Positions 1 through 7,949 of a stretch of DNA of 64,000 nt are shown here, one piece after another. The DNA is taken from assembly GCF_042679565.1 (NCBI RefSeq), contig NZ_JBHTMY010000004.1, positions 1-64,000 on the forward strand, in the 5' to 3' direction. Position 1 is the first letter of the stretch. Every line of letters begins with the position of its first letter. The notes below the pieces were generated by a model. The model had not been told where the DNA came from. It made no database searches and was given only the letters and a program-made list of their open reading frames with translations. The DNA is from Namhaeicola litoreus (GTDB taxonomy: Bacteria > Bacteroidota > Bacteroidia > Flavobacteriales > Flavobacteriaceae). A program made the position numbers and the translations under genes.

Positions 1-84
1 TGCGGTAAGATGTCGGCACACTCGCACTCAAAGCTTCAACAAAACTGCCAAGTCAACAACTAATCATAACCATAACCGTTGTAG
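1..84 (+). repeat. attC: attC-0, right half only (cut by window edge)
   Basis: The last third of a cassette recombination site. Its right end (AATCATAACCATAACC followed by GTT at 78-80) is identical to the right end of attC-1, -2, -8 and -10. The left arm lies outside the window. The GTT marks the junction with cassette 1. Confidence 0.75.
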
Positions 85-105
85 CATATAAAATAAACAT
101 ACAGT

Positions 106-519
106 TTGATAAGGAAAATTAAAGTAATATTAGCTAAAGATTTAATTCAAAGAGTGTTATTTGGAATAGGACTAATATTATGGACTTTTATAAATTGGAA
201 TGGAATAATAAAAAACCCAAATTCTGAAACGTCATTAGGAATAGCTAACATAACACTCTACTTAATTCCTGCAATTATCTTATTAATTCAAATTATAAGA
301 AATAATAAAATTCTCTGGGGGCTGACTTTTGGACTCTTTACAATCTACATTCTTACAAGTTTAATAATGGTAATAAGTAATGCAATAACCAGAAGCGGAA
401 ATCATGTGAAAGCAATTGACTGGAATGTAACGCAATTGATACAAATTTTTGTGTTCTTTGGAGTACTTGGAATAATCGACTGGATAATTTATCAATCAAA
501 ACCAAGTCGATTAATTTAG
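106..519 (+). CDS. Hypothetical membrane protein (cassette 1)
   Basis: A 137-residue protein of unknown function with four hydrophobic segments (roughly residues 15-33, 45-62, 66-90 and 113-131), so an integral inner-membrane protein. No family is recognised. No ATG precedes the hydrophobic core in frame, so the start is the TTG at 106, 27 nt inside the cassette; this makes the exact N-terminus uncertain. No purine-rich ribosome-binding site is visible, as is common in this phylum. It is the only gene of cassette 1 and is followed 34 nt later by attC-1. Codon use is AT-rich like the neighbouring cassettes. Confidence 0.6.
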   Translation: MIRKIKVILAKDLIQRVLFGIGLILWTFINWNGIIKNPNSETSLGIANITLYLIPAIILLIQIIRNNKILWGLTFGLFTIYILTSLIMVISNAITRSGNHVKAIDWNVTQLIQIFVFFGVLGIIDWIIYQSKPSRLI

Positions 520-553
520 AAAAAGGAATGATAATAATAACGGAAAATTACAT

Positions 554-734
554 GCTACAACACTGGTTATAATTCAGCGCGCATTTTGCAAAGTAGAAAC
601 ATCAAGAAATCAAGAAAAATCAAGGTAGCGAGCAAAACTATTTTTGCATTTTCGCGGCACAATTGAAACTCGTCAGCTTGCCGCTCAAACGCAAAGACTT
701 AATCGCGCCGCAATCATAACCATAACCGTTGTAA
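554..734 (+). repeat. attC: attC-1, subfamily A
   Basis: R'' is GCTACAAC at 554-561, the exact reverse complement of GTTGTAGC that opens the same cassette at 78. L'' GGTTATAATT pairs with AATCATAACC near the right end, leaving asymmetric spacers of 3 nt on the left and 6 nt (ATAACC) on the right. R' begins with GTT at 728. The inner part carries nested hairpins around GCGAGCAAAACTATTTTTGC and the GCGCGC/GCGCG arms. Nearly identical to attC-2, -8 and -10. Confidence 0.88.
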
Positions 735-861
735 ATAATTGCTCTGAAAAAACCGAAATTCATTTAAACTGAATTTTTAATATAATAAAACAGATTTTAA
801 AAACTAAATATTGAATCGGAATTTCAGCAAGTTTTCGGATTGAAAAAAAGCAAAACTCTGA

Positions 862-1149
862 ATGGAAAAATTAATTAACCTGATAGACAAACCGAATAAT
901 AATATTATCGGAATTCTGGCTGGAATGATGATTTCGTGGATTATCGCAATGTCAACTGATTTATCGCCAAGTTCTGGTCACGGAGGATTTATTCCCTTAG
1001 TATTTCCACCGATAATTGGAATATTTTTTATCGGACTTTATTATGTTTCTCGGATTTTTATTAAAAAGTACAATTGGATAATTAGTCTATTTGCAATAAT
1101 TTATCTTTTACATTTTGCAATTGACTTTTATATAACAGAGAATATTTGA
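862..1149 (+). CDS. Small hypothetical membrane protein (cassette 2)
   Basis: A 95-residue protein with three predicted transmembrane segments (about residues 15-31, 43-62 and 71-90) and a Ser/Gly/His-rich loop near residues 36-42 between the first two. No family is recognised. ATG start at 862, 133 nt after the cassette boundary, so this cassette has a relatively long leader. It is the only convincing gene in the cassette; attC-2 starts 46 nt after the stop codon. Confidence 0.6.
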   Translation: MEKLINLIDKPNNNIIGILAGMMISWIIAMSTDLSPSSGHGGFIPLVFPPIIGIFFIGLYYVSRIFIKKYNWIISLFAIIYLLHFAIDFYITENI

Positions 1150-1195
1150 AAACGGAAACAAAACTGAACGTGCTTACACAAATGTCTCGCAACGT

Positions 1196-1377
1196 ATTTA
1201 CAACACTGGTTATAATTCAGCGCGCATTTTGCAAGGTATAAACATCAAAAAATCAATAAAAATTAAGGTAGCGAGCAAAACTATTTTTGCATTTTCGCGG
1301 CACAATAGTAACTCGTCAGCTTGCCGCTCAAACGCAAACAATTAATCGCGCCGAAATCATAACCATAACCGTTGTAA
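1196..1377 (+). repeat. attC: attC-2, subfamily A
   Basis: R'' region ATTTACAAC at 1196-1204 is the reverse complement of GTTGTAAAT at the start of cassette 2 (728). R' GTT is at 1371. The body is nearly identical to attC-1, including the inner GCGAGCAAAACTATTTTTGC hairpin, although the cores differ. The left edge has a one-base insertion relative to the other sites. Confidence 0.88.
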
Positions 1378-1516
1378 CACATTCTCATATCACGGAAAAT
1401 CGAGATTGGTTTATTCTATTAATTTAAATATTTATAGAATTTCAAAAAAGATGATTATCAAAATTATCCATAGAGTCGATATTTAAAGAGGAGCAAACAA
1501 GAGATAACAAAATTTG

Positions 1517-2212
1517 ATGATAGTAAGAAGTCTAAATAAGAAAATGAGAGTAATATTAATTGTACTAACTTCATTCTTATTATTATATGCCTTTTTAGGT
1601 CAATTTGGTTTTTTGAAATTATATCACAATCCAACATCTGCCAATGAGCCAGGATTGAAAATAAATTCTAAAATGTTTGTCACCAACTTAATTACCCCCA
1701 AAAGAGGGAATTTTATTTGTTTCGAACGTAATGATGAAATGTTTGGTCACGGAGTCTGGATTCATCGATTGGTTGCAAAAGAAACAGATACTATCTTAAT
1801 AGACAATGGAATTTTGTATGTAAATGGGGAGAATTTTGACAAAAGTATTGATTTAATGCATTTTTATAGAATTAATAAAAATGAATTCAAAAAATTAAAA
1901 GTAGATAATCAAATTACGGAAGTTACAATCAACAATTTGATTGAAAAAGATTTGTATTTAATTAATTTAAAAGACAAAATCGCTATTAAATATGGAGTTC
2001 AGAATAAGAGAGATATTACTCCTAAAAATGAAGTTTCAAACGAAATCAAAAAAACCTTTAAAAGAGATTGGAATAAAGATAATTTTGGAGAAATTATAAT
2101 TCCAAAAGGTAAATTCTTTGTTTTAGGAGATAATAGAGATAATTCTAATGATTCAAGATATATTGGATTAATTGATGAAAATGATTTAGTCGGCGTTGTG
2201 ATTCAAAATTAA
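1517..2212 (+). CDS. S26 signal-peptidase-like membrane protein (cassette 3)
   Basis: Shaped like type I signal peptidase: one N-terminal transmembrane segment (about residues 12-31) followed by an extracytoplasmic domain. Box E is clear near residue 205 (GDNRDNSNDSRYIG). The nucleophile would be the Ser in PTSANEP just after the membrane segment. In bacterial enzymes the general-base Lys lies in a (I)KR(A/V)VG motif; the matching stretch here reads IHRLVAKETD, so the Lys position appears to be His. That suggests either a Ser-His enzyme, as in the endoplasmic-reticulum type, or an inactive relative. TTG (1514) and ATG (1517) are adjacent; ATG is preferred. The cassette has a 145 nt leader. 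Family membership is well supported, activity is not. Confidence 0.78.
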   Translation: MIVRSLNKKMRVILIVLTSFLLLYAFLGQFGFLKLYHNPTSANEPGLKINSKMFVTNLITPKRGNFICFERNDEMFGHGVWIHRLVAKETDTILIDNGILYVNGENFDKSIDLMHFYRINKNEFKKLKVDNQITEVTINNLIEKDLYLINLKDKIAIKYGVQNKRDITPKNEVSNEIKKTFKRDWNKDNFGEIIIPKGKFFVLGDNRDNSNDSRYIGLIDENDLVGVVIQN

Positions 2213-2213
2213 C

Positions 2214-2346
2214 GTGTTACAACAATGGCTATAAACAATTGGGGCGAAAGTGATAAAACGAAAGTATAAACATATAACAAAGGTCAGTGCTTAACTGAAA
2301 AGTTAGGGCAAAAATCCCCAACTGTTAATAGCCGAGACCGTTGTGG
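2214..2346 (+). repeat. attC: attC-3
   Basis: GTGTTACAAC at 2214-2223 is the exact 10-nt reverse complement of GTTGTAACAC opening cassette 3 at 1371. L'' GGCTAT... pairs with ...ATAGCC, with GAGACC before the R' GTT at 2340. Shorter (about 130 bp) than subfamily A; the right end (ATAGCCGAGACC) is shared with attC-11. Confidence 0.85.
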
Positions 2347-2354
2347 GTAATGCG

Positions 2355-2780
2355 ATGAAATATATAATTCTATTCAGCATATTGTTTTTAATTGGATTTA
2401 ACAATCCCCAAATTGGAGGAATTGAAAATGGAAAAGATTGTCCTTTAAATGAGTTGAAAAGAACAGTCGAATACAAGAAAGAAATTGAAAAAGTTAGATC
2501 ATTAAAAAAAGATACTATTGTAGCCCTTGAAAGCATAAAACTGAATGATATAAAGTATTCGTCTGTAATGGACATTAAGGAAAATGAAAATCACGTTTGG
2601 TTTATAGTTGAAAGTAAAACGGAAAATGATTCAATATTAATTAATTACTCAGATTACGTGGAATACTTTCAAGAAATTAATACACGTTTTGATTTAGAAA
2701 ATTGTCAATTAATAATTGAAACAATTTATTCTACCGAGGAAGAACTTGACAGTAAATCTGTAGATATTGTGAATTTGTAA
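2355..2780 (+). CDS. Hypothetical secreted protein (cassette 4)
   Basis: A 141-residue protein opening with a hydrophobic signal-peptide-like segment (residues 1-16) and then a charged, Lys/Glu-rich soluble domain; it is probably exported. No family recognised. The reading frame is open from a GTG at 2343, inside the recombination core, but the ATG at 2355 directly precedes the signal peptide and is taken as the start. The leader is therefore only 14 nt beyond the cassette junction. The stop is 4 nt before attC-4, making this a very compact cassette. Confidence 0.6.
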   Translation: MKYIILFSILFLIGFNNPQIGGIENGKDCPLNELKRTVEYKKEIEKVRSLKKDTIVALESIKLNDIKYSSVMDIKENENHVWFIVESKTENDSILINYSDYVEYFQEINTRFDLENCQLIIETIYSTEEELDSKSVDIVNL

Positions 2781-2784
2781 GCAC

Positions 2785-2918
2785 TACCCACAACACTGTT
2801 TATAATTAATTGCTAGCTGAATTGTGGCCAGAGAAATTCAATACAAAACAAACCAAAAATTTAAAGGAAAAATTTAGTTGTTAAACGTAGCAACTAATCA
2901 TAAACAAAACCGTTGTAG
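2785..2918 (+). repeat. attC: attC-4
   Basis: TACCCACAAC at 2785-2794 is the 10-nt reverse complement of GTTGTGGGTA opening cassette 4 at 2340. L'' GTTTATAATT pairs with AATCATAAAC near the right end, followed by AAAACC and the R' GTT at 2912. Its interior differs from subfamily A, but the spacing of the boxes is the same. Confidence 0.85.
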
Positions 2919-2933
2919 CAAATAAAACTCCGC

Positions 2934-3386
2934 ATGAGTGAAGTACTAAGTTACTTATTGGAATTAGTATCTGACTTTCAGTTTTGGAAAAAGAAAAAGG
3001 AACGAAGAAAGTATGAAAAGGAGAATAATTTGCCAAAAAAGGTATTAGTTCACCCATTAACAAAAGTTGTACTTTTTACTTTGGTATTAGCAGTAGTAGT
3101 TAAATTAGTTGTTGGTGGAATCTATATTTCAGATCGCTATGAAAATGAAACCAAACGGAAAATGAACGAAATCCAGATTTTGCTGGAAGAAAATAAGAAG
3201 CATACAGGTAAATATCCAAAAGAGCTAAAAATGATTATTAGAAACAACCCACTACGAAAGAATATCACTTTGGATTCTTGGGGAAATGAATTTCATTATG
3301 AGTCTTTGACTAATGGGTTAAATTATGTTCTTTTATCGAAAGGTAAAGATGGAGAATTAGGAAATGAAGATGATATTGAAAGTTAA
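2934..3386 (+). CDS. Membrane protein with GspG-like C-terminal domain (cassette 5)
   Basis: A 150-residue protein. A basic cytoplasmic stretch (residues 17-43) precedes one transmembrane helix (about 44-68). The C-terminus (about 75-150) resembles the major pseudopilin GspG of type II secretion: a helix, then YPKEL, DSWGNEFHYES and a final Ser-Lys-Gly-Lys-Asp-Gly-Glu/Asn-Glu-Asp-Asp segment matching the calcium-binding end of GspG. The prepilin-peptidase motif (Gly before a Phe-Thr-Leu-x-Glu helix) is missing, so it is probably not a processed pilin but a membrane-anchored relative. ATG start at 2934, 21 nt after the cassette junction. No other secretion genes are nearby. Confidence 0.6.
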   Translation: MSEVLSYLLELVSDFQFWKKKKERRKYEKENNLPKKVLVHPLTKVVLFTLVLAVVVKLVVGGIYISDRYENETKRKMNEIQILLEENKKHTGKYPKELKMIIRNNPLRKNITLDSWGNEFHYESLTNGLNYVLLSKGKDGELGNEDDIES

Positions 3387-3391
3387 ATTAC

Positions 3392-3517
3392 TTGCTACAA
3401 CAACGGGTATAAGCAATAGCTTTAATTCGAAATACAACGAAAATCAAAGTAAGAACAAACAAATAAAACAGAATCAACATTAGGGGGGAGCTACTGCTCA
3501 TACCCAAACCGTTAGCA
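3392..3517 (+). repeat. attC: attC-5
   Basis: TTGCTACAAC at 3392-3401 is the exact reverse complement of GTTGTAGCAA opening cassette 5 at 2912. L'' GGGTAT pairs with ATACCC; the inner arm AGCAATAGC faces GCTACTGCT. AAACC precedes the R' GTT at 3511. About 125 bp, one of the shortest sites in the array. Confidence 0.85.
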
Positions 3518-3540
3518 ACAATTAGAATCTACATAATTTA

Positions 3541-4071
3541 ATGATTGAAGAGTTTTTAGAAAAACAAGTTCTAGGTATTATACATTTTACAAAGAAAAAC
3601 CCAAAAAAAGTTTTTGTAATTATATCAATTCCATTAATAATTCTATCTACAATCAACTTCCTTGACTTCTATTTAACTTCTGGAGAAGAAATGTCAGATG
3701 AAATAACAAGTTTTAGAAGATTAAAAAATATTAAAGGTCATTCTAGAGGTTTTAAATATGTTACGAAGAGAAATTTGAAATTTGCCCTTGAAGACAAATA
3801 CGTTCAGGGAAACAAAATAAAATTGAAACATACTTTATTATTTAAAACTGTAACATCTATAAAAACTGAAAAAAGAGATTATTCAAAATATCTAATCTCA
3901 AATTTAAATGGTGTAATAAAGTATTTTCATTTGGTGTTTCTCATTTCACTTGGCGTAAGTGTTTATATTTTTAGTTCTAAAAAACAAATCACTAATAATA
4001 CTTATTTAAACATCTGGATATTCAATTCCTTTATACTTTTCATTTTATTGTATTCGCTAATTTCAAATTAA
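3541..4071 (+). CDS. Hypothetical membrane protein (cassette 6, first gene)
   Basis: A 176-residue protein with predicted transmembrane segments near residues 21-43, 128-147 and 154-174, and a basic soluble loop (about 55-122) between the first and second. Family not recognised. ATG start at 3541. It shares a cassette with the Bax-inhibitor-1-like gene, which starts 17 nt after its stop; there is no attC between them, so the two genes move and are probably transcribed together. That pairing is the only functional hint available. Confidence 0.6.
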   Translation: MIEEFLEKQVLGIIHFTKKNPKKVFVIISIPLIILSTINFLDFYLTSGEEMSDEITSFRRLKNIKGHSRGFKYVTKRNLKFALEDKYVQGNKIKLKHTLLFKTVTSIKTEKRDYSKYLISNLNGVIKYFHLVFLISLGVSVYIFSSKKQITNNTYLNIWIFNSFILFILLYSLISN

Positions 4072-4087
4072 ATCATACCTATAGAAT

Positions 4088-4783
4088 ATGAATTCAACTC
4101 AACAAACAAAAGATCAAATCACCATTGAACAAGCCAATTTTATTACCAAAGTTTATTTCTGGATGACTGGTGCATTAATTATTACAGGACTTGTTTCTTA
4201 CTGGGTTTCTACTACACCAGAATTAGTAGAATTAATCTTTGGAAATCGGTATGTATTCTATGGTTTATTAGTTTCTGAAATACTATGTGTAATTTATCTA
4301 GTTTCAATAATCGAAAAGATATCTTCTATAGTAGCCACATCTATATTTATAAGCTACTCAATACTGAATGGATTAACAATGGCGTTAATATTTCTGAGAT
4401 TTACAAGTGAGTCGATCGCATCAACATTTTTTATTACAGCCGGAACATTTGGAATAATGAGTGCCTATGGATATTATACTAAGCGTGATTTAACCTCAAT
4501 TGGAAATTTGACTTTTATGGCGTTAATCGGTTTAATTATTGCCTCACTTTTTAATTTACTTTTCTATAGTGAAACGGTATATTGGATTACCACTTATGCT
4601 GGAATTCTCATTTTTGTTGGATTAACAGCTTATGATACACAAAAGATAAAGGAATACAATATTATTGGTAATGAAGGAACAGACGAAGATAAAAAGGAAG
4701 CAATTATGGGAGCATTAACCCTATATTTGGACTTTATCAATCTGTTCTTATATCTACTTAGAATTTTTGGAAGAAGAAAATAA
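4088..4783 (+). CDS. Bax inhibitor-1/YccA (TMBIM) family protein (cassette 6, second gene)
   Basis: A 231-residue protein with about seven transmembrane segments, starting after a short polar N-terminus (Thr/Gln-rich, residues 2-16). Length and the pattern of FITKVYFWMTGAL..., SAYGYYTKRDL and GLTAYDTQKIKE match the bacterial TMBIM (Bax inhibitor-1) family, whose members include YccA/YbhL and the BsYetJ calcium-leak channel. The acidic/basic residues of the YDTQKIK region correspond to the family's pH-sensing segment. Probable inner-membrane ion-leak or protease-modulating protein; precise role unknown. The stop codon lies 2 nt before the attC-6 core. Confidence 0.85.
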   Translation: MNSTQQTKDQITIEQANFITKVYFWMTGALIITGLVSYWVSTTPELVELIFGNRYVFYGLLVSEILCVIYLVSIIEKISSIVATSIFISYSILNGLTMALIFLRFTSESIASTFFITAGTFGIMSAYGYYTKRDLTSIGNLTFMALIGLIIASLFNLLFYSETVYWITTYAGILIFVGLTAYDTQKIKEYNIIGNEGTDEDKKEAIMGALTLYLDFINLFLYLLRIFGRRK

Positions 4784-4784
4784 C

Positions 4785-5004
4785 TGTTGCTAACACAGGC
4801 TATAATTCATTGTGGCTTGTTGCTCAGAAAATAAATTAAGAATAAAAGAAACATTAATCAAGCTATGAAAAGTGGTCTACACAGTTTTGTATGCCTGCCC
4901 AATTGTGCCTCATAAGTTGGTGCGGTCAGCTTTCGGCACAGCCCAGCTCACGCCATACAAAACTGTCTAATCCACAACGAAATCATAGCCTAAACCGTTA
5001 GCAA
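4785..5004 (+). repeat. attC: attC-6, subfamily B
   Basis: TGTTGCTAAC at 4785-4794 is the exact reverse complement of GTTAGCAACA opening cassette 6 at 3511, showing that the two genes between them form one cassette. L'' GGCTATAATTCATTGTGG pairs with CCACAACGAAATCATAGCC, one base longer on the right arm, which leaves an extrahelical base as in classical attC sites. R' GTT is at about 4998. About 215 bp, a near-copy of attC-9. Confidence 0.88.
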
Positions 5005-5008
5005 ACAT

Positions 5009-5875
5009 TTGATAAAAACCGTGAAATATATTCAAATTCTCATATTGATTTTCATTTTTAGTTGTTCGAATAATAAAACCAAATCGAATGACCAAGAATT
5101 TGATTCGCAGAAAATAGACACACTGAGATATGGGTATAACGGATTTAATAATGGGCTAAAACTGGACTTATTAAGTAATGGACGTTTTATTACCGAAAAT
5201 TATCTATTCAGTTGCTTTGGTGGCGGAGAAAGGAAAAAAGTATTCGGAACATATAAAATGGACAGTCTGAAACTGACCTTGAATCCCGAAAGAATTGAAT
5301 TTATTGAATATCCTGAGGATATGGAATCAAAACCGAAAACAACCAAAATAAATTATGGAATTGACTCATTAAAAATCAAAACGGAATTTCAAGTTATAAA
5401 ATGGGAAAATAATGAATATCTGTTTTCAGAATTCTTTGATTTTGGTTGGAGTTTGGAAAAAGAAAATGACTATATCCGATTTGCGGACTATATAAATAGT
5501 GGTTTAGAACCAAAAACGAGTGGAATGTATTTAGTTAGAAAAACCAAAGATTCAATTACGTCTGAATTTGATTTAAAACAAATACCTGAAAAATGGCAAA
5601 GTTATTTTTTAAAAGAACCTGTATCTGCGAAAATTAAATACATCAAAAAAGTTGTTGACCCAAACGATGAAGAAAATATCTCTTGGTTAATAGAATTGGA
5701 CAAAGGAAAAAATGACAGAATGAATAATAGGCTGACCTTGGAAACAAAAGATGGCGAGTTTTTTATCGAGGTCGATTCTGTTTTGACTAACAGAAGTTTT
5801 GGAATGACCTATATGTATGATTTTACACCAAAAAAGTTCCCAATCGGAACTGAGTTAAGAACAAAATGGAAATAA
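5009..5875 (+). CDS. Hypothetical lipoprotein (cassette 7)
   Basis: A 288-residue protein with a lipoprotein signal peptide: a hydrophobic run ending in the lipobox-like IFSC, so Cys about 19 would be lipidated, followed by an Asn/Lys/Ser-rich tether. The rest looks soluble and beta-rich; no family is recognised. The in-frame start is TTG, only about 10 nt inside the cassette, since no ATG precedes the signal peptide. attC-7 begins 7 nt after the stop. It is a single-gene cassette and probably acts in the periplasm or outer membrane. Confidence 0.62.
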   Translation: MIKTVKYIQILILIFIFSCSNNKTKSNDQEFDSQKIDTLRYGYNGFNNGLKLDLLSNGRFITENYLFSCFGGGERKKVFGTYKMDSLKLTLNPERIEFIEYPEDMESKPKTTKINYGIDSLKIKTEFQVIKWENNEYLFSEFFDFGWSLEKENDYIRFADYINSGLEPKTSGMYLVRKTKDSITSEFDLKQIPEKWQSYFLKEPVSAKIKYIKKVVDPNDEENISWLIELDKGKNDRMNNRLTLETKDGEFFIEVDSVLTNRSFGMTYMYDFTPKKFPIGTELRTKWK

Positions 5876-5881
5876 AAAAAC

Positions 5882-6017
5882 GTTTGCTAACAATGTATAA
5901 CCGCAATTACGGCGGATTCGACTACGTCCGAATCCACTGGGAATTGCTAACGCCAGTTCTTAACCGAAAAGTAAGACATATAAATCCGTAACTGACGGTT
6001 ATGCGAGACCGTTGTGC
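5882..6017 (+). repeat. attC: attC-7
   Basis: GTTTGCTAAC at 5882-5891 is the exact reverse complement of GTTAGCAAAC opening cassette 7. L'' GTATAACCG pairs with CGGTTATGC near the right end, followed by GAGACC and R' GTT at 6011. The inner part has a second palindrome (GGCGGATTCG facing CGAATCC). The interior is unlike subfamilies A and B. Confidence 0.82.
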
Positions 6018-6923
6018 AGCATTTACCAGAAAAATTTGATTAAAAATTATTTCTTATTAGTCTTTCTTTTAATTCCAATTTTAGGTTGGAGTCAATTCAA
6101 AATCTCTGGAGTTGTAAAATCTAAAACAGACAAAGATTTAATACCTGGAGTAATAATTATTGAAAAGGGAACAAAAAATGGAACTGAAACGGACTTAGAT
6201 GGTCACTTTGAATTTGAGGTGTCAGATCCTAACGCAACTTTAGTTTTTTCTTTTGTTGGAATGGTAAACCAAGAGTACAAACTCGAAAGAGAAAATGAAA
6301 TTATTGTAGAAACAAAATGGGATTGTAACAAAGATTTTTTTGATGCAGATGAAATTAAAATCTATGGACAGTCAGGTCTAATTAATAATCCTATTGGCGG
6401 ACAAATTGATATATCCTCACCTTATATATTTTTTGGAGGAGTATTAGCAGCTAGTTACAGTTATCAGACAAATTCAGAAGAAAATATTTTCCAAGAAGGT
6501 AGCCTAGAATTTAAACATCCAATATCTAATTGCGATTTTGATATTGACTTTAGAGCGAGTTATCGACATTTTGAATTTGCAGACAAATTAGATAGCAAAA
6601 GTTATTCATTTGAGACTGACTTTAATCTATCGAGAATCAGTTTAATAGCAGGGTACAGTCATTTAGAATTCAATAGTTTAAATACTGAAACTAAGTATAA
6701 TTCTTCTGGATTATTAATTGGATTTGGAACTACATTAGGAAGACCCCTATATCCAGAATTAGTAGGCAAAATTTCAATTTATAAAGATAATATTGAGTAT
6801 CAAGGTAAAATTCAAGGAAGTTACAAACGATTTTTGATGTTCCTTAAATATTATAAATTGAATTCTTTTAATGAGTTAAGCTTCGGGATTGGGTATAAAT
6901 TATATTATAAAAGTGTTATATAA
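6012..6923 (+). CDS. Secreted protein with carboxypeptidase-regulatory-like domain (cassette 8)
   Basis: After a signal peptide ending near LGWSQF, a CarboxypepD_reg-like domain is clear (about residues 30-100: ISGVVKSKTDKDLIPGV, then ETDLDGHFEFEV and LVFSFVGM). This beta-sandwich is normally the N-terminal module of SusC-type receptors and other outer-membrane proteins. The remaining ~190 residues are rich in alternating aromatic/polar beta strands, suggesting a small outer-membrane barrel. There is no ATG before the signal peptide: the frame opens at TTG 6012, whose first bases are part of the recombination core, and TTG 6036 is the next candidate. The start is therefore uncertain. Function unknown. 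Confidence 0.65.
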   Translation: MCSIYQKNLIKNYFLLVFLLIPILGWSQFKISGVVKSKTDKDLIPGVIIIEKGTKNGTETDLDGHFEFEVSDPNATLVFSFVGMVNQEYKLERENEIIVETKWDCNKDFFDADEIKIYGQSGLINNPIGGQIDISSPYIFFGGVLAASYSYQTNSEENIFQEGSLEFKHPISNCDFDIDFRASYRHFEFADKLDSKSYSFETDFNLSRISLIAGYSHLEFNSLNTETKYNSSGLLIGFGTTLGRPLYPELVGKISIYKDNIEYQGKIQGSYKRFLMFLKYYKLNSFNELSFGIGYKLYYKSVI

Positions 6924-6925
6924 AC

Positions 6926-7108
6926 GCAGCACAACACTGGTTATAATTCAGCGCGCATTTTACAAGTTAGAAACATTTAGAAATCAATAAAAATTAAGGT
7001 AGCGAGCAAAACTATTTTTGCATTTTCGCGGCACAATTGTAACTCGTCAGCTTGCCGCTCAAACGCAAAGACTTAATCGCGCCGAAATCATAACCATAAC
7101 CGTTAGCG
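6926..7108 (+). repeat. attC: attC-8, subfamily A
   Basis: GCAGCACAAC at 6926-6935 matches the reverse complement of GTTGTGCAGC (cassette 8 start, 6011) at 9 of 10 positions. The body is almost identical to attC-1 and attC-2, with ATAACC before the R' GTT at 7102. It starts 3 nt after the stop codon of the upstream gene. Confidence 0.88.
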
Positions 7109-7121
7109 GTAATTTAACCTA

Positions 7122-7949
7122 ATGAAAGAAAATATATCAGTAGATAAAGCTATTAAACGAGGACATTTAATTGTCAATGTACCTGTTTTCATAGCTATTT
7201 TAGGAATTCCAGTACTAGCTATTTATTTTTCATATTTAAAAATAATTCCAAATTGGAGTATTCTTGTAAGTTTTGTTGTTGGATTTGTAGTTTCTTGGAT
7301 TATATGGAGCTTTATGATCACCAAATGGAGATTATGGGCATTTGAAAATGTTAGAAATGTTCATGAATTAAAGAAGCGAGCAATTCAAGAAAAACTCATT
7401 TGGGAAGATGGTAATTGGTTTGAGAAAACCGAAATTAGGACATCAAATGACAAACACAAGCTAAAAGAATTAAATAAGAAGTTTCTAAAAAAAGATATCC
7501 ATAAAGAGGACTTTTCAATTCCAATGTCAACCACAATTTATTATTCAAAGACTACTAACTTAATTGAAATGGGTAGTATGTTGTTTTGTTTTGGTTTTGG
7601 AATATATTTAATCCTAGCATCCGACAGTTATATCATTGGAACTCTTTTTACTATTATTGGTGGTTCAGTTGCTATTAAGGAATATAAACAGGCAACAAAT
7701 ACGGAACCTCAAATTATTATTGACAATAAAGGTATCAAAACGATTCAAACAGATTTTAAGAGTTGGAAAGAAATTAAAGGAGAAGAAATTATTTATGAAA
7801 TTTCGGGTAAAAGATCAACAACTTTTCTAATTTATGAATATAATGAGGGTTATGAAAAAATCAAAACAGATGATTTCAATATTACCCCAAAAAAATTGGA
7901 AAATTTGATTAAAACATATAGAATTCGATATGAAAAAAACTACCGCTAA
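7122..7949 (+). CDS. Hypothetical membrane protein with PH-like C-terminus (cassette 9)
   Basis: A 275-residue protein with two N-terminal transmembrane segments (about 18-38 and 44-65), a Trp-rich cytosolic segment (WRLWAFENVRNVHELKKR), then a second membrane pair (about 147-182). The last ~80 residues (IIIDNKGIKTIQTDFKSWKEI..., ending in a basic helix) resemble bacterial PH-like domains in layout, though this is only a guess. ATG at 7122, 19 nt into the cassette. The stop codon TAA is contributed by the attC core itself (TACCGCTAAC at 7941-7950), so the coding region runs into the recombination site. Confidence 0.6.
   Translation: MKENISVDKAIKRGHLIVNVPVFIAILGIPVLAIYFSYLKIIPNWSILVSFVVGFVVSWIIWSFMITKWRLWAFENVRNVHELKKRAIQEKLIWEDGNWFEKTEIRTSNDKHKLKELNKKFLKKDIHKEDFSIPMSTTIYYSKTTNLIEMGSMLFCFGFGIYLILASDSYIIGTLFTIIGGSVAIKEYKQATNTEPQIIIDNKGIKTIQTDFKSWKEIKGEEIIYEISGKRSTTFLIYEYNEGYEKIKTDDFNITPKKLENLIKTYRIRYEKNYR

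Noticed and set aside
2303..2575. Minus-strand reading frame over the cassette 4 gene.
   Set aside because: It is an out-of-frame shadow crossing the recombination core; the plus-strand gene has a signal peptide and proper cassette placement.
7122..7949. Calling a firm PH-domain protein in cassette 9.
   Set aside because: Only the general layout resembles PH-like domains; no diagnostic residues were found, so it is left as hypothetical.
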